Positions 60,874 to 64,000 of a stretch of 64,000 nucleotides of DNA are shown in pieces. The position numbers and the translations under genes are program-made. The DNA is from JAJRPT01 sp964465945 (GTDB taxonomy: Bacteria > Bacteroidota > Ignavibacteria > Kapaibacteriales > UBA2268). Location: contig CAYXMM010000003.1 in assembly GCA_964465945.1 (NCBI GenBank), positions 1 through 64,000 on the forward strand, read 5' to 3'. The notes beneath the pieces are model-generated. The model ran no database searches and was not told the DNA's origin. It saw only the letters and a list, made by a program, of their open reading frames with translations. The first letter of the stretch is position 1. Each line of letters begins with the position of its first letter.

Positions 60874-63070
60874 TTTGTTTTTATTTTCTATTTTTACTAC
60901 CATTTCCTCCGAAATTAATGGTCGTTTATTCTATTTAGAAAATGATATTGAAAAGCCAATTATTGGTGCAACAATTTCATTAATCGGAACTACAAGCGGT
61001 GCAATTTCAAACACAGAAGGTAAATTTAAAATAATTATAAATGACAAAATAAAGTTAAATGAAATTAAACTAACTATTAATGCAACTGGGTTTAAAAGTA
61101 AATCTGTTATTTGGAAAAATGAATTTCTAAATATTAAACTCGAAGAAAAATACTTCCAATCAGATGGAATTGTAGTCTCTGCAAATAAAAAAACAGAAGC
61201 AATTCAAGATGTTCCTATTTCAATTTCCACAATCTCAGAACAAGAATTGCAATTAAGACAAATGAACTCTCTTGATGTTGCATTACAATATGTCCCAGGC
61301 GTTCAAATCAATAGAGATAACGTCAGTATTAGAGGTTCTTCTGGATTTAGTTATGGAGTTGGCTCAAGGGTGTCGATGTTGATTGACGGATTTCCAATAC
61401 TTTCAGCGGATAATGGTGATATAAAATTTGATGCGTTACCAATTTTTAATACAAAGAAAATAGAAATTGTAAAAGGGGCCGGCTCAGCTTTATATGGCAC
61501 AAGTGCCATTGGTGGTGTGATTAACTTAATAACGCGAGATGACTATGAAAGTTCAATGTTTTCATTCAGAATATACTCTGGCTTTTACACCAAACCAAAA
61601 TATAATAGTTGGATTTATCAAGATGCTTTAAGCTTTGACAATGGTTTCGATTTCACATATACAAAAAAAATAAAGGAATTAGGAATTTTAGCAAATTTCT
61701 CTGTAATTGATAAAAACTCATGGCGAGAATACGATAAAAAAAGAATTTACAATTCTCTTATTAAATTAGATTATAAATTAACAGAATTTCAAAAAATCAA
61801 ACTTATGTCAAATATCAGTTTATCAAAAGCTGATGACTGGTCATTTTGGAATGGACTTGATTCAGCAACTCGACCTCCTACAAATGTTGACCAAAGTATT
61901 TACAATCAATCCGATAAATATTCAGTTATGGCAGGATATGAAAATATACTAAATAATAGCACAATATTAAATATTAAAAGCGGAATTTATTACACGAATT
62001 ATCATAACAATTATCCGAAAGACAATGATGAATTTAGAGAATCTTCTGCAATTTCAAACAATAACGAAATCCAATTCAATACAACGTTTAACCAAAATAA
62101 TAATTTAACTTATGGTGTCAACATATTAACAAACAGCGTTAACTCAGTAGTTTATTCTAATAGATTGCAGAATATATATTCTGCTTATTCTCAATATGAA
62201 AGAAAAACTAATTTTTCATTGTTTGGAAATGGAATTGAGTGGATCCTAACTTTAGGTGGACGGCTCGATTATGAAAAAAGCGAAAATTTACCAAAATCAT
62301 TAGAATTTTCACCTAAAATTGGAAATAACTTCAAACTAAATGATAATAATACCCTTAAAATTTCAGGTGGCAAAGGCTTTCGGGCACCCCAAATCGCCGA
62401 ACGATTCGCTCAAATTAGGTACCAAGGATTTCGAGTTGAAGAAAACTTAAAACTTACTCCTGAAATAAGCTGGTCAGGAGAGCTTAGTTATATTCATGAA
62501 AATAAAGTAAAAGAAATTCCTATTTATTTTGAAGTCGCTTTTTTTCAGAATAATATGAAAAATTTAATTGAACCAAGTTTTAAGCAAGGTTCAACCGCTT
62601 CTATTCAGTTTCAAAATCTTTCAGAAGCAAGAATTAGAGGTGTTGAAAGTAGTTTTAAACTATTTTTTGGAATAATTGGCTTCGATTTTTCTATAACATA
62701 CTTAGATCCTATTGACTTAACTGCTGGTAACTTTGGAAACACATTAAAATATAGGTCAAAATTTGTTTCTCAGAATAAAATGTATGCTAAATATAAAGAT
62801 TTTATCTTTGAAGTTGATTTTAGACATTATAGCAAAATCGAAAATATTGACAACTTACTCGCCCTGCAGATTAAAGATGCAAATGTAAGAAACCATTCAA
62901 ATATTGTCGATGTAAGATTAAACTATAACACAAAGCAACTTCTTGGTGAAAATAATAATTATGATATTACACTTAATTGTTTTAATATTTTCGATTATTA
63001 TTACACGCAGATGGTTGGAAATTTAGGAAAAACACGACAAATTAATTTACAAATAAAAGCAAGTATTTAA
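60839..63070 (+). CDS. TonB-dependent receptor (second)
   Basis: 743 residues. Signal peptide (V-I-S-L-F-L-F-S-I-F), a carboxypeptidase-regulatory-like domain (about 28-100), then the plug with D-V-P-I-S-I-S-T-I-S (about 121-130), Y-V-P-G-V-Q-I-N-R-D-N-V-S-I-R-G-S-S-G-F and I-V-K-G-A-G-S-A-L-Y-G-T-S-A-I-G-G-V-I-N-L-I. A barrel follows to the C-terminus. The plug resembles siderophore or vitamin B12 receptors more than SusC. No ATG is available: TTG at 60839, 60863 or 60875 are the choices, and 60863 would start right at the signal peptide. It overlaps the upstream lipoprotein gene if 60839 is used. Confidence 0.93.
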   Translation: MTTCHRNLLVISLFLFSIFTTISSEINGRLFYLENDIEKPIIGATISLIGTTSGAISNTEGKFKIIINDKIKLNEIKLTINATGFKSKSVIWKNEFLNIKLEEKYFQSDGIVVSANKKTEAIQDVPISISTISEQELQLRQMNSLDVALQYVPGVQINRDNVSIRGSSGFSYGVGSRVSMLIDGFPILSADNGDIKFDALPIFNTKKIEIVKGAGSALYGTSAIGGVINLITRDDYESSMFSFRIYSGFYTKPKYNSWIYQDALSFDNGFDFTYTKKIKELGILANFSVIDKNSWREYDKKRIYNSLIKLDYKLTEFQKIKLMSNISLSKADDWSFWNGLDSATRPPTNVDQSIYNQSDKYSVMAGYENILNNSTILNIKSGIYYTNYHNNYPKDNDEFRESSAISNNNEIQFNTTFNQNNNLTYGVNILTNSVNSVVYSNRLQNIYSAYSQYERKTNFSLFGNGIEWILTLGGRLDYEKSENLPKSLEFSPKIGNNFKLNDNNTLKISGGKGFRAPQIAERFAQIRYQGFRVEENLKLTPEISWSGELSYIHENKVKEIPIYFEVAFFQNNMKNLIEPSFKQGSTASIQFQNLSEARIRGVESSFKLFFGIIGFDFSITYLDPIDLTAGNFGNTLKYRSKFVSQNKMYAKYKDFIFEVDFRHYSKIENIDNLLALQIKDANVRNHSNIVDVRLNYNTKQLLGENNNYDITLNCFNIFDYYYTQMVGNLGKTRQINLQIKASI

Positions 63071-63073
63071 TTC

Positions 63074-63106
63074 TTGATAAAAATTAATTAAATTTTTATA
63101 ATTTTG
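63074..63106 (+). promoter_or_regulatory. Putative promoter of the TPR lipoprotein gene
   Basis: TTG (63074-63076), a 22-nt spacer and TAATTTTG (63099-63106) resemble the Bacteroidota promoter with a slightly long spacer. It lies 28 nt before the TTG start at 63134. Confidence 0.4.
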
Positions 63107-63133
63107 TAAATATTTAAAAAGATAGAGGTTATT

Positions 63134-64000
63134 TTGAAAAAGCTTATTTTATCTATATTAGTTACATTGTCTGTTGGGTTTATCATTCAAGGATTTCAAT
63201 GTTCATCAAAAGAAATGCTTGATGCTAAAACTCAATATGAAAGAAAAGAATACGACAAAGCTATTGTAAATTTAGAAAAAGAACTCGCAAAAAATAATAA
63301 AAACGACGAAGCTAGATTATATTTAGTGAGAATCAGAATGGAACAAGGCGATTTAAGAGAAGCTGCGAAAATCCTTATGGATGCTGAAAAAAACGCAACA
63401 AATCCTAAATACAAAGACCAATTCCCTAAATATAAAAATAAAATGTGGGTCGAGAGTTATAACAAAGGTATCACTTATTATAATGAGTATTTCTCAACAC
63501 AAAATGTAAGCAAACTCGATAGTGCAGATTATTATTTCGAAATTGGTTCAATTTTAAGACCTACCCTTTTAGATTTCTATTTTCTAAGAGGTAATTGCTT
63601 GCAATTAAAAGGGGATACACTTGCTTCAATGCAACAATATGCTAATTATGTTGAAGGTATGTCTGAAGATATTAAATACGCTTTTGATAATAAATTTTAT
63701 ATTAACCAAGATATTAATGAAGTTAAATCTGAATTAGCACTTGATACAAAAGTAAGAATAGATACTATTAACGAAAATACTATCCAACGAATTGGAGAAT
63801 CAAAAGGAAAGTATTTTTATTCTAAATTTAACAAAGATACTGACAAATTTGAACTCAAAGGTTGGAGAACTTCATTCCCCGCTGATTGGCTTGAAAATGA
63901 AAAGTTAACTTTTGTTGAATTTAGAACTGATGTGTTTTTCCTTTTGTCAGAATATTATTATACTCACAAAGATTACGATAATGCTTTAAAATTCTTAGAA
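63134..64000 (+). CDS. TPR lipoprotein, truncated by the window edge
   Basis: 289 codons to the edge with no stop. The start is TTG at 63134 with GAGG 5 nt upstream (63125-63128). The N-terminus M-K-K-L-I-L-S-I-L-V-T-L-S is a lipoprotein signal with G-F-Q-C (C24) as lipobox. Tetratricopeptide-like helices follow: Y-E-R-K-E-Y-D-K-A-I-V-N-L-E-K-E-L, G-D-L-R-E-A-A-K-I-L, and, at the edge, H-K-D-Y-D-N-A-L-K-F-L-E. A periplasm- or outer-membrane-anchored TPR protein of unknown partner. The gene is not yet complete, so full length and C-terminal domains are unseen. Confidence 0.85.
   Translation, partial: MKKLILSILVTLSVGFIIQGFQCSSKEMLDAKTQYERKEYDKAIVNLEKELAKNNKNDEARLYLVRIRMEQGDLREAAKILMDAEKNATNPKYKDQFPKYKNKMWVESYNKGITYYNEYFSTQNVSKLDSADYYFEIGSILRPTLLDFYFLRGNCLQLKGDTLASMQQYANYVEGMSEDIKYAFDNKFYINQDINEVKSELALDTKVRIDTINENTIQRIGESKGKYFYSKFNKDTDKFELKGWRTSFPADWLENEKLTFVEFRTDVFFLLSEYYYTHKDYDNALKFLE

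Overview
The window is very AT-rich and tightly packed. It reads as a chromosomal segment of a Gram-negative bacterium from the Bacteroidota/Chlorobiota (FCB) group. The signs are TonB-dependent receptors (one paired with a DUF4249 lipoprotein), a C-terminal type IX secretion (T9SS) sorting domain, LpxB for lipid A, many Sec and lipoprotein signal peptides, and Bacteroidota-type promoters (TTTG, about 20 nt, TAnnTTTG). A flagellar export/motor operon in the same low-GC genome points to a lineage such as Ignavibacteria or Kapabacteria rather than a classical Bacteroidia. That placement is inference. No rRNA, tRNA, CRISPR array, phage or insertion sequence was recognised.

Layout. 1-3.4 kb: a strong terminator, an unassigned HExxH zincin-like protein, a YjbQ-family protein and an M2 peptidyl-dipeptidase lipoprotein. 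3.4-8.1 kb (minus): adenosylhomocysteinase and a large secreted BNR/VPS10-like beta-propeller. 8.1-8.6 kb: an intergenic mosaic of REP-like palindromes. 8.6-10 kb: VOC, DUF1697 and VOC genes. 10-13.7 kb (minus): rimO, an esterase/ATP-grasp pair and mscL. 13.9-18 kb (minus): an Rrf2 regulator followed by sufBCD. 18.3-20.8 kb: an acidic TPR protein and a phosphohexomutase. 21.1-21.6 kb: a RelE/YafQ toxin whose antitoxin frame is cut by a TAA codon. 21.8-28.3 kb: fliP-fliQ-fliF-fliG-fliH-fliI. 28.4-29.8 kb: a Lon-substrate-domain protein and folP. 29.8-32.5 kb (minus): EamA exporter, LCP-family protein and SixA-like phosphatase. 32.6-33.5 kb: a BadF-type kinase. 33.5-37.8 kb (minus): an outer-membrane barrel, an RsbW-like kinase and a membrane-anchored P-loop NTPase in one translationally coupled unit. 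37.9-39.1 kb (minus): purB. 39.2-44.1 kb: a 1630-residue VWA/WD40/T9SS protein. 44.2-51.2 kb: an HI0933 flavoprotein, metG, mraY and a TrkH/TrkA potassium system. 51.4-52.8 kb: NfeD and a stomatin. 52.8-54.4 kb (minus): lpxB and a DUF374 acyltransferase. 54.5-57.6 kb (minus): a TonB receptor with a DUF4249 lipoprotein. 57.8-60.3 kb: a fused alpha/beta 2-oxoacid dehydrogenase E1 with five AT-hook motifs at its N-terminus. 60.4 kb to the end: a lipoprotein, a second TonB receptor and a TPR lipoprotein that runs off the edge.

Most genes serve core functions: Fe-S assembly, tRNA charging, peptidoglycan and lipid A synthesis, folate, purines and potassium. The least explained items are the AT-hook tail on a central metabolic enzyme, the barrel/RsbW/NTPase operon, the nonsense-interrupted antitoxin, the repeat mosaic at 8.1-8.5 kb, and the repeated use of TTG start codons by envelope-targeted proteins. 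Neighbouring genes are often coupled through a one-base TAATG overlap.
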